Assembly: GCF_030269925.1 (NCBI RefSeq)
Contig: NC_085116.1
Coordinates: 7,254,001-7,318,000 of the forward strand
Source: Bombyx mori
Taxonomy: Eukaryota; Arthropoda; Insecta; Lepidoptera; Bombycidae
Length of the DNA stretch: 64,000 nt
Direction of reading: 5' to 3'
A program made the translations under genes and the position numbers. Position 1 is the first letter of the stretch. Every line of letters begins with the position of its first letter. The notes beneath the pieces were generated by a model, which worked only from the letters and a program-made list of their open reading frames with translations, was not told where the DNA came from and searched no databases. Shown in pieces: positions 1-11,733 of this stretch.

Positions 1-89
1 AAAAATCTCGCAGTTTCACCCTAATGTTTTATTTGGCTTTTTTTCCAAAACATGTTCAGTTATTTTAATACAAAGAGGTTTCAAGTTTT

Positions 90-340
90 ACTGGTGGTAG
101 AACGTCTTGTGAGTCCGCACGGGTAGGTACCACCACACTGCCTATTTCTGCCGTGAAGCAGTAATCCGTAAGCAGTAATCAGTAAAACTCGGTTTGAAGA
201 GTGGGGCATCCGTTGTACTGTAAAAACGGAGACTTAGAACTCGTCTCAAATTGGGTGGTGGCATTTACATTGTAGATGTCTGGGCTCCGGTAACAACTCC
301 AGGTGGGCCGTGAGCTGATCCACCCATCGAAGCGATAAAA
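90..340 (+). repeat. Bm1 SINE, short (5'-truncated) form
   Basis: It begins at the ACTGGTGGTAG position of Bm1 and runs to the CACCCATCGAAGCGATAAAA 3' end. The body has the usual GAGTCCGCACGGGTAGGTACC and GTGAAGCAGTAAT blocks, the latter locally duplicated. The tRNA-like head is absent. Confidence 0.88.
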
Positions 341-759
341 CAAAATACTGGTCATTTTTCAATATAAGTGGGTAGAACAAAAAAGAAACACAAAACATTG
401 AATGCGGGGTGCATCGCAAATACGCAACTTAAGTGTTAACTTTTATTTTCCTATTCTTTTGTTTGCCATCCGACCTTTTCCTTACGATAGATCACGTGGC
501 TTTTACCATGTTGTGAAAGTGAATACGGTCTGAAGTGAAGTCACTCGCCGAGAAAACGTGTCCCGGGAATAAATTACAATATTTCTGATTGTTTATCGTT
601 CTAAGTCCTCGATTAGAATTTGGAAATATTCTCTTCATTATCATTTAACAAGGTGTCGAAATTGTTGTTAGGATTTTATTTCTCTTCTCGCAGTCAACGA
701 AACGGACCGAAATATTTCTACTCTAGTTACAATTTAACGTACAATTTAACGTGACTTGA
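341..759. other. No gene seen
   Basis: AT-rich spacer with no coding frame and no repeat I can name. Confidence 0.5.
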
Positions 760-1207
760 TTTTTTTTAATTTTTTTTATTGCTTAGATGTGTGGACGAGC
801 TCACAGCCCACCTGGTGTTAAGTGGTTACTGGAGCCCATAGACATCTACAACGTAAATGCGCCACACACCTTGAGATATAGTTCTAAGGTCTCAGTATAG
901 TCACAACGGCTGCCCCACCCTTCAAACCGAAACGCATTACTGCTTCACGGCAGAAATAGGCGGGGCGGTGGTACCTACCCGTGCGGACTCACAAGAGGTC
1001 CTACCACCAGTAATTACGCATATTATAATTTTGCGGGTTTGATTTTTACTGCACGATGTTATTCCTTCACCGTGGAAGTCAATCGTGAACATTTGTTGAG
1101 TACGTATTTCATTAGAAAAATTGGTACCCGCCAGCGAGATTCGAACACCGGTGCATCGCTCGATACGAATGCACCGGACGTCTTATCCTTTAGGCCACGA
1201 CGATTTC
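760..1207 (-). repeat. Bm1 SINE, near full length
   Basis: Read on the minus strand, the copy runs from a tRNA-like head (about 1207 down to 1120) through the common body to the GCAATAAAAAA tail, seen here as a T run at 760-778. The head has a box-A-like GTGGCCTAAAGG and a box-B-like GTTCGAATC, as expected for an RNA polymerase III tRNA-derived SINE. Short reading frames over it are chance frames of the repeat. Confidence 0.93.
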
Positions 1208-2080
1208 AAAATTTGATTGTGAACCGTTTGTAATATTTGTATTATTTTCTAGATTAATCGTCCCAATAAATTATATTCGAATTTGCCGTTCTCAAATTTT
1301 TCGATATTGTCGAAGAGCCAACGAAAGAACTTATCCCAAATGGTTAATATCGGTCATAGACATTAGTAAAGCCAAGAATGAGAGCACAGTCAAGACGTTA
1401 TCTACTGCTCAGGCGTAATTCAGACCTCTTTATGAAAAAGGACATTACATAGCGTTGTGGTAACACTGAGAGGAAACGTTATAATGAATTTGTGAAGTAT
1501 TCAAATCTTAATAGAACTTGTGGGTATCATGTTTCGAGATAGACGATGCTGCGGTGCAAGTAGCTTTTTGGCCCTTTCCTATTGTAGTTAATAAGAAATC
1601 ACAGGAACACGTCATGTTAACAATTTACTAAAACTACTTTTAAACTTTAATCTCGCGTTAGGCTCATGTAAACAATTGTCAGGTTGAGCCATTAAAGGAG
1701 TTTTAATTTTGTCTATGACTTGCGAATTTTTTTAATTGGCATATGTTGACGATAACTTATAAATCATTTTTGATAATCCCAAGGAAGTGTTGTGTACTTG
1801 TTCTGCAAAAGTATTGAATTTTCGTACTTGAAATAATAGCATGTTCTATATTATGTAAAAGCATGTTGTAAATACCGTAGTTGTTGTAGGTACCGTAAAA
1901 ACGTCGTGGCTATTGATGAGATAATTTGCTGTATTTCATAATTTGTCTAATCAGCCTATTCACATTAAATTTGCGACAAACAAAAAGTATTCGCTCCTTT
2001 ATAGCAAGCAAGGACATTCTTATTTTAGGTTTAAATACAAAAAAAAAACTATTTTTAAACTGTTTTTCATTACTAATGTG
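1208..2080. other. No gene seen
   Basis: AT-rich DNA without convincing coding signal or recognisable repeat. Confidence 0.5.
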
Positions 2081-2099
2081 CTTAAGTTATTAATCGTTC

Positions 2100-2270
2100 T
2101 GAATGAAGGCATTCAACACGCGCCGCGTCGTATGTGTAATTGTGAACGTTGCCGCGTTGGTTGGTTCGAGTCAGATAAGCGGGCAAGAGGCAGCCGATGC
2201 CGGCGTTGGCAGAGGTCAGTATTGACGTCAATGGAATCACGTGACCACATTGCACGACCGCTGTGATACC
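2100..2270. promoter_or_regulatory. GC-rich island with CRE and E-box palindromes
   Basis: A locally GC-rich stretch holds the 12-bp palindrome ATTGACGTCAAT (2221-2232), whose core is the CREB/ATF site TGACGTCA, and the E-box palindrome TCACGTGA (2237-2244). Frames are open on both strands, as is common in GC-rich islands, and neither resembles a known protein. A promoter or enhancer role is inference only. Confidence 0.25.
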
Positions 2271-3087
2271 TACAAACAGGTTTGTAGTCAGTGTGTATTC
2301 TGAAACAGTCCAAGTTCTTTGGAATTTGTCTATGCATGGTTTTGTAATGGTCGTATTTGGGGGCACGAAAGTTCGGTCGATTATTTATAATGCGTTTTTA
2401 CTAGTCTGCAATATATAGTTTCGTTATGAGTACCATCCCTAGACCGTGCTCCGTGATTTTGTGTTCTATTCCATAATATTACTGTTTTACCTCATAAAGT
2501 AGGCCACTATTATACATATGCGAAGTAGTTACTTTGCATGTGTCTTGTATGAACGACGGAAAGTGGTAATTTAAGATGCGATAAAAGTCTTAATATGTAT
2601 TCGGAATAAATTTTGTGTGCGAACTTCGCGTTAATTTTTTATTTTTTTACTGAGTGTTTTGGCCCACCCTTAGGTAGTTTACTCGAGTTAAAGAAACAAA
2701 GACTGTGGGTAAGATTACCCAATCCAAATAAACACACCTATTGAATTCGCAGAGTGATTGCCGTCGTGTGATAAGCCAATAATTTTATATTAAATGAGAT
2801 TTGACATGACACTGTTGATAAGTTACATAAGTTTTATTTTTAAGCGACAACTGTTTGCGCTTAGTAATGACTAACGCGCAATAAAAAATACACTCATTTG
2901 TTGAAAAGACTCTTTGACTACTTAATATACGTGGAGGTTATTACCACTGAAGCCGTCTGTGTCAAACGCAGTTCTAAGTTTTTATTTTGTTTCTGTCTAT
3001 GAACACCCCGACTGGATCCATTCGTCTTAAGTCGTTAACGAAGCCCATTGGCCTAACAGAGAAGCAGGAGATTAAAATCAATAGTTG
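2271..3087. other. No gene seen
   Basis: AT-rich spacer with nothing recognised. Confidence 0.5.
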
Positions 3088-3153
3088 CGCAAAGCAAAAT
3101 TTGCGGAGTGGATTTTTTATTACACGATGTTATTATGTTCCTTCATCTCGGAA
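3088..3153 (-). repeat. Bm1 SINE fragment (middle part)
   Basis: The stretch matches the internal part of Bm1, including the GCAAAATTTGCGG hairpin relic and TTATTACACGATGTTATT, on the minus strand. It abuts a Jockey tail of opposite orientation. Confidence 0.6.
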
Positions 3154-3169
3154 TGAGTTCATGCTACAT

Positions 3170-3515
3170 ACCCGGTCCTGTGGACCGAATGGTAAACAGT
3201 TGACGTCGTCCTAAGCACGTCATTACGGATCCTCCCGATCCATTAACGGTACTTTTAGGTACCTCAAGCACTGGTCACCGTTATTAAATTAACCTATAGG
3301 CACAGCCCACTGAGTTTCTCGTGGGATCTTCTCAGTGGGTCGCGTTTCCGATCCTGTGGTAGATTCTGCGAAGGACGGCTCTTGCTAGGGCCAGTGTTAG
3401 CAACACCTCCGGTTTGTGCCCCGAGAGCTCACATACACGCCAGGGTAATACTGATATAGCCTTGAGAGCCTCTCAAGGCTATATCAGGTACAGGAGAAAA
3501 AAAGAGTTCATGGAA
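3170..3515 (+). mobile_element. Jockey-type LINE, 3' end fragment
   Basis: This matches the end of the reverse transcriptase frame and the 3' UTR of the better copy at 51991-52873. Shared blocks are the GACCGAATGG / CACGTCATTACGGATCC coding end, the stem CCCACTGAG (3306-3314) with CTCAGTGGG (3331-3339), the CGATCCTGTGGTAGATTCTGCG block, and a short A-rich tail near 3500. It is heavily 5' truncated and mutated. Confidence 0.8.
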
Positions 3516-3607
3516 ACGAGGTCGATGCATAAAAAAATAAATCGATTCTGGCATGCAGTATTGGATCATCGGCATAGTTGCTTGATACGATTATACAAAA
3601 GGCGTAT

Positions 3608-3935
3608 TACGCTTTAGAAATAAATGTGAATGTAAGTTTGTTTGTTACGCTTTCACACGAAAACTACTCAACCGATCATCATGAAACTTGGTACACATAT
3701 TCTTGGAGGTATTAGAAGTAGCATAGGATACTTTTTATTAATAAAAAAAAAATATTTTTTACGAAAAATTAAAAAATTGTTTGTCAAAAAATCTCAAAAT
3801 CTAGCTTCTTCAACGCCATCAACCGGTTCAGTAATGAATTTTCAATCCTGAGTACTGTAAATGAAGTCGCGGGTAAAATTTAGCGTTATGCCAAAGTAAC
3901 TATTCCACGCGGACGAAGTCGCGGGCAAATGCTAG
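3608..3935 (+). mobile_element. Helitron-like non-autonomous element
   Basis: The element ends in GCGGACGAAGTCGCGGGCAA followed by GCTAG at 3931-3935 and a T. CTAG before T is the Helitron 3' signature, and the GC-rich string just before it is typical of moth Helitrons. The 5' boundary is approximate. No Rep/helicase coding sequence is present. Confidence 0.6.
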
Positions 3936-4954
3936 TATTTTTATAAATATTAAAAGAGCTCGTCGTGATCAACTGTATGAAAATATTAATGACGTATTTA
4001 AAATATTATATTTTTACCTCTTCAGTCACAAGTGCGTGCCTGTCCGAGTTTTATTTTAATTTATATCATAATTTGTTTAGTAGTTTAAAAATACACTCAA
4101 AGGCACTCATCGCCTAAAATACCTTCGAGACATTATCTGAATATTAAGGATGAGCCAACATGCATGCAAGACACTGATGCCCTTTGTTTAAAACACATCA
4201 TTATTTATTATTTTATACGTCGCACTGCTGTATTACATCATACTTTCGATAATAATAACGTAAAACTATATTACATAAATACATTGTTATACATACATGA
4301 AACAAAATAACTAATTGAATATTATATTTAATTAGTTATTACGTGAACATTCGTCTTGCTGCACCGTTATTTTTTTTAAGTAAGTAAAAGTAACGAATAA
4401 TAATCAACAAATTTTAACTTGCTACCTTCACGTCCTAAGTTATAAGAACTAGTAGTGAAATATATAAAAAATGAGGAAAAAAAATTGTTATTATTTTACT
4501 AGAGCATACATAAAGTGTGTATCAAGTCGGCATTGACATCAAAGTTTATTTTGTATCGTATCTAATAATGAAAACGCACGCTAACTTTTGAGACGTAGCG
4601 CATCATTTCTTTGCGGAAAAAAATGGGTTGTAAGACCAACACGAAAGGGCACATAGCATAACACTAAATTTAATTTAATTATTTCATTTATTTCTAACAA
4701 CTAGATATGGTCATTAAACTTTCATGTTCATTAAACCAGCAAGCTGTTCCTTTGTTGTCTTATCGAAATTGCCTGCACTGTTATAATAGCAATGATAATC
4801 TCAATTGAGGCAGAAAATGTAAGGCGCTTTCATATACAAATACGAACGTGAACTGGAGGTATGTTGTTGTGTTGTATGGCTTTGACACAATAAAAAAAGC
4901 CAAGTCATGTATCATTTGTACCGATAACACATAAGGCAAAGCGCACCTAGATCC
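3936..4954. other. No gene seen
   Basis: Very AT-rich DNA with no supported gene or named repeat. Confidence 0.5.
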
Positions 4955-5269
4955 CGAAAACTGAACATATTTTTTTCTAATGAGAGATGTACTTAACAAA
5001 TGTTCACGATTGACTTCCACGGTGAAGGAATAACATCGTGTAATAAAATCAAACCAGCAAAATTATAGTTTGCGTAATTACTGGTGGTAGGACTTCGTGT
5101 GAGTCCGCACGGGTAGGTACCGCCACTCTACCTATTTCTGCCGTGAAGCAGTAATGCGTTTCGGTTTGATGGGCGGGGCAGCCGTTGTAACTATACTAAG
5201 ACTCATATCTCAAGGTAGGTGGCGGCATTTTCGTGGGCTGTGAGCTCGTCCATCCATCTACGCAATAAA
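4955..5269 (+). repeat. Bm1 SINE, 5' truncated
   Basis: The copy keeps part of the region just after the tRNA-like head (AACAAATGTTCACGATTGAC), the GCAAAATTATAGTTTGCG hairpin, and the body to CATCCATCTACGCAATAAA. Part of the 3' segment is deleted, since ATTTTCGTGGGCTGTGAGC joins blocks that are separate in other copies. Confidence 0.88.
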
Positions 5270-5623
5270 TTTTTTTTAATGAAAACATCAACTCTGACTT
5301 GAAATGTATTTAATTTTTTTATGAGGCAGTATTCACTATGGTAACTTATAATTTGTTGCACATTTTGAACTGAAACAAATATAAAGCCATAAATAATGTT
5401 CCGTGTACCGATGTCATGTAATGTTATGTTAAGTTATAAATAGATTTTCAAAATATAATACCACCCAACAAGAGCCAACAATAAAAAATCAGAGGGCTGT
5501 TTTTTTTTAATGTTGTCCTTATTTCTAAAAGAAATCTCTTCCGAGCAGTCGCTGAAAAAAATATTTATGGGTGGCACAGTGTTGTTTCATTATGATATAA
5601 CATTTACCATTAATTGTTTATAG
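5270..5623. other. No gene seen
   Basis: AT-rich spacer between a Bm1 copy and a hAT MITE. Confidence 0.5.
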
Positions 5624-5949
5624 CAGTGATTCTCAACCACTGTTCCGCGGCACTTTTGTGTGCCGCCAAATTTCAAAAGTGTGCCGCCAAATTTTGCGAA
5701 TATATAATAATGTTAATATTATTAAGTTATATCATTTTGAAAGAAAAATATTTTAAACATGAAAATATATTTAAATCCACAAAAAAAAAAAAAGTATATT
5801 TTAGTTTATTTCGTATATTAAAATTTTTTGATAAACTATTTATGCAGTATGTTGTAGTAAGTAAATAATTTTTATCTTTTTTTTTGTGTGCCGCCAAATT
5901 TTGAAATCGTTAAATATGTGCCGCAACAAAAAAAGGTCGAGAATCACTG
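5624..5949. mobile_element. hAT-type MITE with perfect 8-bp target duplication
   Basis: The 326-bp element starts CAGTGATTCTCAACC and ends GGTCGAGAATCACTG, which are inverted repeats with one mismatch and match the hAT terminal consensus. It is flanked on both sides by the identical 8-mer GTTTATAG (5616-5623 and 5950-5957), the duplication length of hAT elements. Subterminal GTGTGCCGCCAAATTT repeats occur at both ends. The inside is AT-rich with no transposase, so it needs an enzyme supplied in trans. Confidence 0.92.
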
Positions 5950-5957
5950 GTTTATAG

Positions 5958-6500
5958 GTAATAAATACAATAACAGTGTGTTTGATTTTGCTTTGTTCTT
6001 ATACGTGGTCGTTTTATTTCACTACTATTTTTATACTTAACTCATGTACATAATACATATAAATCTATCACCAAAAAAATTGAAACAAAATACCTGTAGT
6101 AAATAAATATTAAAACCATAGATCACAGGGTGAATAGTTTTATACGTTATAGTACGTTTGCTGTGGACCTTGAAGTGACAAAAAAGGTGGCCAGCATTTA
6201 TTAAAGTGTTATAATCTAATTTTGTGTACAATGACCTCAGATCACAAAAACTGTTCTTACACAGTTTGGAGAAAAAAATGTTCGTGTATTCTTACGTTTG
6301 TTATATTGAATTTAGTTTTTTTTTGTGGAACTTTACTTGCTAGTGAAACAGAATTGAAGGTATAGTCGATTTTTTTTATAAATTAGGTATCGTAAACTCT
6401 ACATTGTTTTTTATATATCTAGAGTAGATCAACTTGAATGATCCGACTATAAAGTCGCACCATAAGGTAATAAACCAGAACTCTTTGGAGCATACCCATG
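5958..6500. other. No gene seen
   Basis: AT-rich spacer with nothing recognised. Confidence 0.5.
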
Positions 6501-6509
6501 GCATGGTAG

Positions 6510-6840
6510 AAGCAGTGTAGTGTCTTCGTCGCTCAAATCAAGCAGACTTGTGGCTAAGATGTACCGTAATTGCGCATCCAGAAAGACGATGTTTCACTTC
6601 TACATGTCGACACTTCGAACGGGGGAACACGAGAGAGGCATAGTTCTTTATTCTCTCCTACCGACGCCGAAAGTTCGGTTTTCGTCCCGCTGTACAGGGA
6701 AGAAAGTGTAACTTTTTCTCCCTGGGTACAAGTGCGCATGCGCGTTAGTGTCTACGTGTGCTCTCACGCACCTAAAATTCTCCGCTATTGTTGTGCTCGG
6801 GTAATTTGCAATATTGTGTTTAGTGTAAAAGTGAAATAAA
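6510..6840. promoter_or_regulatory. GC-richer island with NRF-1-like palindrome
   Basis: The island contains TGCGCATGCGCG (6733-6744), which matches the NRF-1 / Ewg palindrome found in many animal promoters, followed by GTTAGTG, an initiator-like string. Frames up to 89 codons are open on both strands but resemble nothing known. It could be an orphan promoter, a non-coding first exon or a transposon 5' region. Confidence 0.3.
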
Positions 6841-6984
6841 CAAAAGGCAATAAAATTTAATAGTGAAGTATTAAACAAAGATGAGTTCATCAGAAAGTTG
6901 TTATTCAATTAGTAGTAGTTTATTTAAAAATAAAAAAACAGCTAAATTGTTTTTTTTATGAGTGGGAAGGCAATGTACTATTCT

Positions 6985-7110
6985 CTATGCACCGATCGCC
7001 GTCGTCAGATTGTAAGAGGGTTTACGCCCAGCTCCTCTGTGAACGGAGGCAACCTCCTACGGTGACCCGGTTCAGGGCGACCAACGACTATGAGAGCGTA
7101 GAATGCGTGG
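6985..7110. repeat. Unclassified GC-rich repeat-like segment
   Basis: A short GC-rich block directly beside the RTE-like LINE tail. It looks like the remains of another retroelement, but I cannot assign a family. Confidence 0.3.
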
Positions 7111-7335
7111 TCATCATCAACATCATCAACAGCCCACAGTGGTCCACTGCTAGACATAGGCCTCTCCCAATCCACACCACTGAGCCCGGTCTACGGCTCT
7201 CCTCATCCACTTCTTGCCGACCACCGTTCGGAGGTCATCGCACCACCTAGCCAGGGTGCGTCTCACGTTACATCTTCCGTTGCGCGGTCTCCGTCTGCTC
7301 CAGTGATCGTCAGTTAGATATATGGCCAGCCATAT
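7111..7335 (-). mobile_element. RTE-like LINE, 3' end of the RT frame and tail
   Basis: On the minus strand the segment encodes a series ending KKWMRRAVDRAQWCGLGEAY, close to the C-terminus typical of RTE-clade LINE proteins in insects. It then passes the CAGTGGACCACTGTGGGC block and ends in a GATGATGTTGATGATG-type tail (7111-7129 in plus orientation). Upstream parts of the element are missing. Confidence 0.72.
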
Positions 7336-7404
7336 ATGCCGTATAGGCCAGGAATGCATGGTGCGGTGCGTAAATTGAAATAAAAGAGCGACCGGTTGGT
7401 GGTA

Positions 7405-7790
7405 TTCCGGCATACCCGATCCTGTGGACTGAATGGACGACGTCGCGCTAAACACGTCATTACGGATCCTCCCGATCCATTACCGGTGGTTTTAGATACC
7501 TCAAGCACCGGTTCTCGTCCTCGCCGAACCCGTCGCTTGCGACGAAGGGCTCGATGAGTAAATTAACCCATAGACACAGCCCACTGAGTTTCTCGCCGGA
7601 TCTTCTCAGTGGGTTGAGTTTCCAATCCGGTGGTACATTCTGCGAAGTACCACTTTTCTAGGGCCAGTGTTAGCAACACTTCCGGTTTGAGCCCCGAGTG
7701 CTCAGCTACACGCTAAGCTAAACCTGAAATAACCTCTCCAGACTATAGGTATTTATAGGTAGGTCATTGGTAGGAAAAAGAAAGAAAAAA
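7405..7790 (+). mobile_element. Jockey-type LINE, 3' end fragment
   Basis: It starts within the C-terminal coding part (CATACCCGATCCTGTGGACT) and covers the arginine-rich end, the stop, the stem CCCACTGAG (7580-7588) with CTCAGTGGG (7605-7613), the TTAGCAACACTTCCGG block and an A-rich tail near 7775-7790. Confidence 0.82.
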
Positions 7791-8494
7791 AGGTATCCCG
7801 GAACACCAGTGGCACTGGGGCCGCCGCCAATCGTGATGGCCGATGTAGAAACGATTTGGCCGGCAAATCCATAGATTTAAATATTTTACATACAATTCAG
7901 TTCGCTTCAGTTATCTACTGTTATGCAACGATTATAAACTAAACTATCAAAGTTCAAATGTCGAAATACTTCAACTTTTTATTCAAATTATAATATTCAT
8001 CGATCAATAAATTTATGTTATCTAACATTAGCAATATGTAACTAAGATTTTGGGACATACGTTGTAAATCACTTCGAGTTTGAAATAAATTTATGACGTC
8101 TCGAACGGGCCAGGGATACAGTAAAGCATAAATTAAACTGATGAAATATACGGAACATCGGCAAAGTTGTATTTTATCATTTAAAAGACTTCAAGAAAAT
8201 ATAATTAATTTGTCTGCTGCATATGTCTGCTAACCACGGATCTAACTGTAGAATGTTTCAACGCATTTTAGCGAACGACGCACGATCGCATCCACAAATC
8301 GTTTATTTCGATACATTCAATTTCCGGATATTTAACTCTGGCGAGGAAATAAACATCAAAGATTAGTTTTACGAGCCATGACTGATGCGCTCGTTTCGCA
8401 TCGGCAGTCTGAACTTGCTATAATTTTACGCTCTATTTAACTTTCAGGAAATCGTTCAATATATATATTACAGAATGGAATGGAATGGAAATAG
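7791..8494. other. No gene seen
   Basis: AT-rich spacer; a short GGAATGGAATGGAA repeat lies near 8476. Confidence 0.5.
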
Positions 8495-8625
8495 CTTATC
8501 TTTTTTATTATTGCCTAGACGGGTGAATGAGCTGACGGCCTGACTGCTTATAGTGGCTACTGGAGCTCATAGGCACCAGAACGTGAATGACCATCTTGAG
8601 ACCTGATCTAAGAAACTCTAAGTGC
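8495..8625 (-). repeat. Bm1 SINE, degenerate 3' fragment
   Basis: Reading the minus strand, the tail and the GGTGAATGAGCTGACGGCC / GGCTACTGGAGCTCATAGGC blocks align to the Bm1 3' end with many substitutions. It appears old. Confidence 0.65.
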
Positions 8626-10515
8626 TTATTTATAATTTGATATTTTTTCGTAATTCACGTAATTTTAAAATTCGTATTTCAATAGTTAAAATATGTACAT
8701 TTTCGATAATTTATTTATTTATCGAAGGCCTTTAATTAGCTTCTTTGACGTCAGTTAATTTTTATTCAATGATATCCAAAACAAAGCAGAACATTATTAC
8801 CGCGAGGCCCGATCGGTCATATTTTAACATCGCAGAACAAAGGAACGCTATGAAAATTTACGAAAAATTCAAATTATGTTTTCGATTTCAAAGAATTGAC
8901 AAATATGAGATTCTTACCTTTATCCCTTGTGTTTGATCGAGGGTAGTGACACGAGCATAGACCTAATTGAAAATGCAGTGTCATTGCTTTCAAACAAAAT
9001 AAACGCGATGGTTAATTTGTCAGTATTACGAGTATAAACAGCAAGTCAATGGAAAAGTTCGACACATAAAGGAAATGACTGGAAAATAAAGTTATTGTTT
9101 TTCGTTTAAGCGACATAATGTATAATGCTTTAATATAATGCTTCAATAATAATCAGCGCGTTCTTGCTAGTCAGAATGCAATTATTAAAGAAACTTAATC
9201 TTAGTTTGTCTTTACAGAATTTTATCGCGCGTAATGAAAAATCATTTCTATAAACAGTGGCTTCCATACTTAAAATTGTGAATTAAAAGATGAAAATTAT
9301 AATTTAAAAAAACATTACACGAATGCAATGATGAAAATTATTTTCTTACTAATTCAATTTTAAAAACATGAAATATAATTTTAGTTTGACCCCAAGTGTC
9401 TACTACGTAGATCCCAAATTTTTGCGTAGCACGGTTCGTGGATTCCTTTGGTCCTCAAAGTGATTGTGGAATGAAGTTCTTTCTACCTTTTTGTCTTTTC
9501 TACCTGCATAATAGTGAAAATATCTAACCGATAAGAAAGGAAGAAGAAGAGTGCCTCAGAAGAAATAATAATCGAATTGAAGTCAATGAGGTTCAAATGG
9601 CGCGTTCTTACATAAATTACCAGTGAAAAAACTCTTCTGTAATACCAACTGTGTTTATTTAATTGCTATTAACAAATAAAATTTCGAACTAATTATGAAA
9701 CACATATCTACGCTTTATCATAAGTAGTTGAGAATTCGGTCATCAAAACGATTTTCAAATATCAATCAATTAGGGCTGAGTAGGTAGCCGTCGAGCCCTG
9801 TCTGAAGTCACGTAGGCTTCGAGTACAACCTGCGCAGGCAGCTGCGTGGCACGTGCCCTACCTTAATCACTGAAGTGTTTATGCAACAAAACAACAGCAT
9901 CAATTTTATTCGAAGTTTTCCATATTAACCCGTTTCAATGGCTTTTGATGTTAATTTTAAATTATTATGTCAAAAAGACCTCACATGCTTGCCTTCTTAA
10001 GTTTTTCGTTTGTTTTAATAATCAAAGTTAGTAATTACTACCGATTTTATTAATTTGTTACATTTAGTATGAAATTGTCAGTTTCTGAAACGCGTCAAAA
10101 CATAATGACTTTAATGGCATCAATTTGTTTGCGGCTATAAGTTTTTAATTTATTGCTGAATGGCATTAAGGCCAGTGTGATTTTTATTATTGATACTCTC
10201 ATTAAGGGGTGATAGCGTTAATTTCGATAGTTAATTTGCCAGCAGCGTACGTGACAAAACTCAACTGTGTCAATCCATTAAGAACAGAAGACCTGATCAA
10301 GCTTTAATTGATTATTAATTGCTATTTATCCACTATACATTTTTCAAACATTTTCCTCATGGGTTGCGTGTGAATTATGAACATTATAAAAACACACTGT
10401 ATGTATGTGTGTATGTATACATTACTAAGACATCATAGCTTTAACATTATGCTAGCTGGTGATGTAATTTTTTCCCTATACATTCGTTGGTAGTCAAAGG
10501 GGCTATTTCAACTGC
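8626..10515. other. No gene seen
   Basis: AT-rich DNA. A short GC-richer patch at about 9780-9870 is unclassified. A TGACGTCA palindrome lies at 8746-8753. Confidence 0.5.
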
Positions 10516-10665
10516 TGTGACTGGTAGGTGAGCTCACGCGGCTCAACCTGAGAGAATGTGCTAGGACTGCCCTTAGCAAGTGCAGTGCTTCGCAGAATCT
10601 ACCGTTGGATCGGAATCGCGACTTATTAAGACGATCCGGCGAGCAATTCAGTTGATTGTATCTAT
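10516..10665 (-). mobile_element. Jockey-type LINE, 3' UTR fragment
   Basis: The GAGCTCACGCGGCTCAACC, GCTTCGCAGAATCTACCG and GATCCGGCGAG blocks match the 3' UTR of the Jockey copies here, on the minus strand. The conserved stem is disrupted in this old copy. Confidence 0.7.
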
Positions 10666-10695
10666 GGGAGCTAAGTGAAGGTTTTGTCACTAAAT

Positions 10696-10714
10696 CACAC
10701 ACACACACACACAC
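10696..10714. repeat. (CA)n microsatellite
   Basis: About nine CA dinucleotide units in a row. Confidence 0.9.
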
Positions 10715-11712
10715 TCTAACATTATGAAAGTAATTAACTAAATAATAATGTGTAGAGAGCACTCGATGTTTGATTAATAATTATGATAAGAATAAATTTT
10801 AGGGTGTTCAGAGGTATATGATATTCAGTCGTTATGAGAATAACATTACGAGGAGCATGTTTATTTCATATAGTTCGGTCGGTGTTCCTAAGAAGAGGGC
10901 AAAAGACAATGCTCCCGTACGACGTACGTTACAGAAGCAGACGTCCCGGGTAAACGCACTGTTGCCCATGTATTATTCAGGTGATGCATCGTTGACCTCA
11001 GTAAATCCCAAACTCTCGACGAACTTGACATTCAATCCCTAAAATGAGAATAAACAAATTACAAGGAAAATAGGAATTAAGGAAAAATGTTGGAAATATG
11101 TTCATTGAAATGTTAACCTTCATTGTTCTATTCCATCTATGTTCAAGTGTATAAAGTATTCATGATTTTAATATGAAATCGCACACAAATAAATGTAATT
11201 TTATTTGACCATTGTTCTAGTTATTTCTACAAATACGTAAGTCTTAACATTGGTTGCTAACGATTTTTGTCAGGAAAAACATTTAAAGTATTTAATTTCA
11301 TTATTACTAGACAAAGACTGGTCGCCTTGCGCAACAGATAAATAATTATACACTGTTAATGTGTGATAGAATTTTCCAGATTTTATTAACGAAAAGTAAT
11401 AGACCGAAGGAGTAAAACTATAATAGAGACGTAGCTGAGGACACAACTAATATTATTTAATTTAAAAAAACAAGTAGGTATAATAGAAAAGTTCGTAGCT
11501 TCAAAGGCTTTTGGTTTTTACTGGTTGACCGGAGACCATCGTTTTCATTAAGTGAATTTATCCGTCAAATTTTACACCAGGATCAGGTTAAAGTTTCAGT
11601 TGCATTGATAAAACAGCTGATGCGCCCTTTAGATTGCTTCGCAGCGGATATAGGCCGTCCTCACATCCCGCCATACAAACAATTCTCAACGTGCCTTTCC
11701 TAATGTCGTAAT
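10715..11712. other. No gene seen
   Basis: AT-rich DNA without a supported gene. Confidence 0.5.
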
Positions 11713-11733
11713 GTCGCGAAGCAGTAATGCGTT
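11713..11733 (+). repeat. Bm1 SINE sliver at a mosaic junction
   Basis: The block GCGAAGCAGTAATGCGTT is a piece of the Bm1 middle. It is joined directly to a Jockey fragment, which in turn joins another piece of Bm1 at 12092. Confidence 0.6.

Noticed and set aside
1121..1207. Possible tRNA gene
   Set aside because: It is the tRNA-derived head of Bm1. The acceptor stem cannot be formed and the sequence continues into the SINE body.
1039..1233. 64-codon frame and its relatives at 27332-27704 and 40905-41234
   Set aside because: They lie entirely within Bm1 copies; similar peptides recur wherever Bm1 occurs.
5614..5868. 84-codon frame
   Set aside because: It overlaps the left end and AT-rich interior of the hAT MITE and has no coding character.
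6880..6960. ATGAGTTCATC start of a short frame after the 6.5-6.8 kb island
   Set aside because: Only 26 codons of low-complexity sequence ending TGA, with no splice donor in frame.
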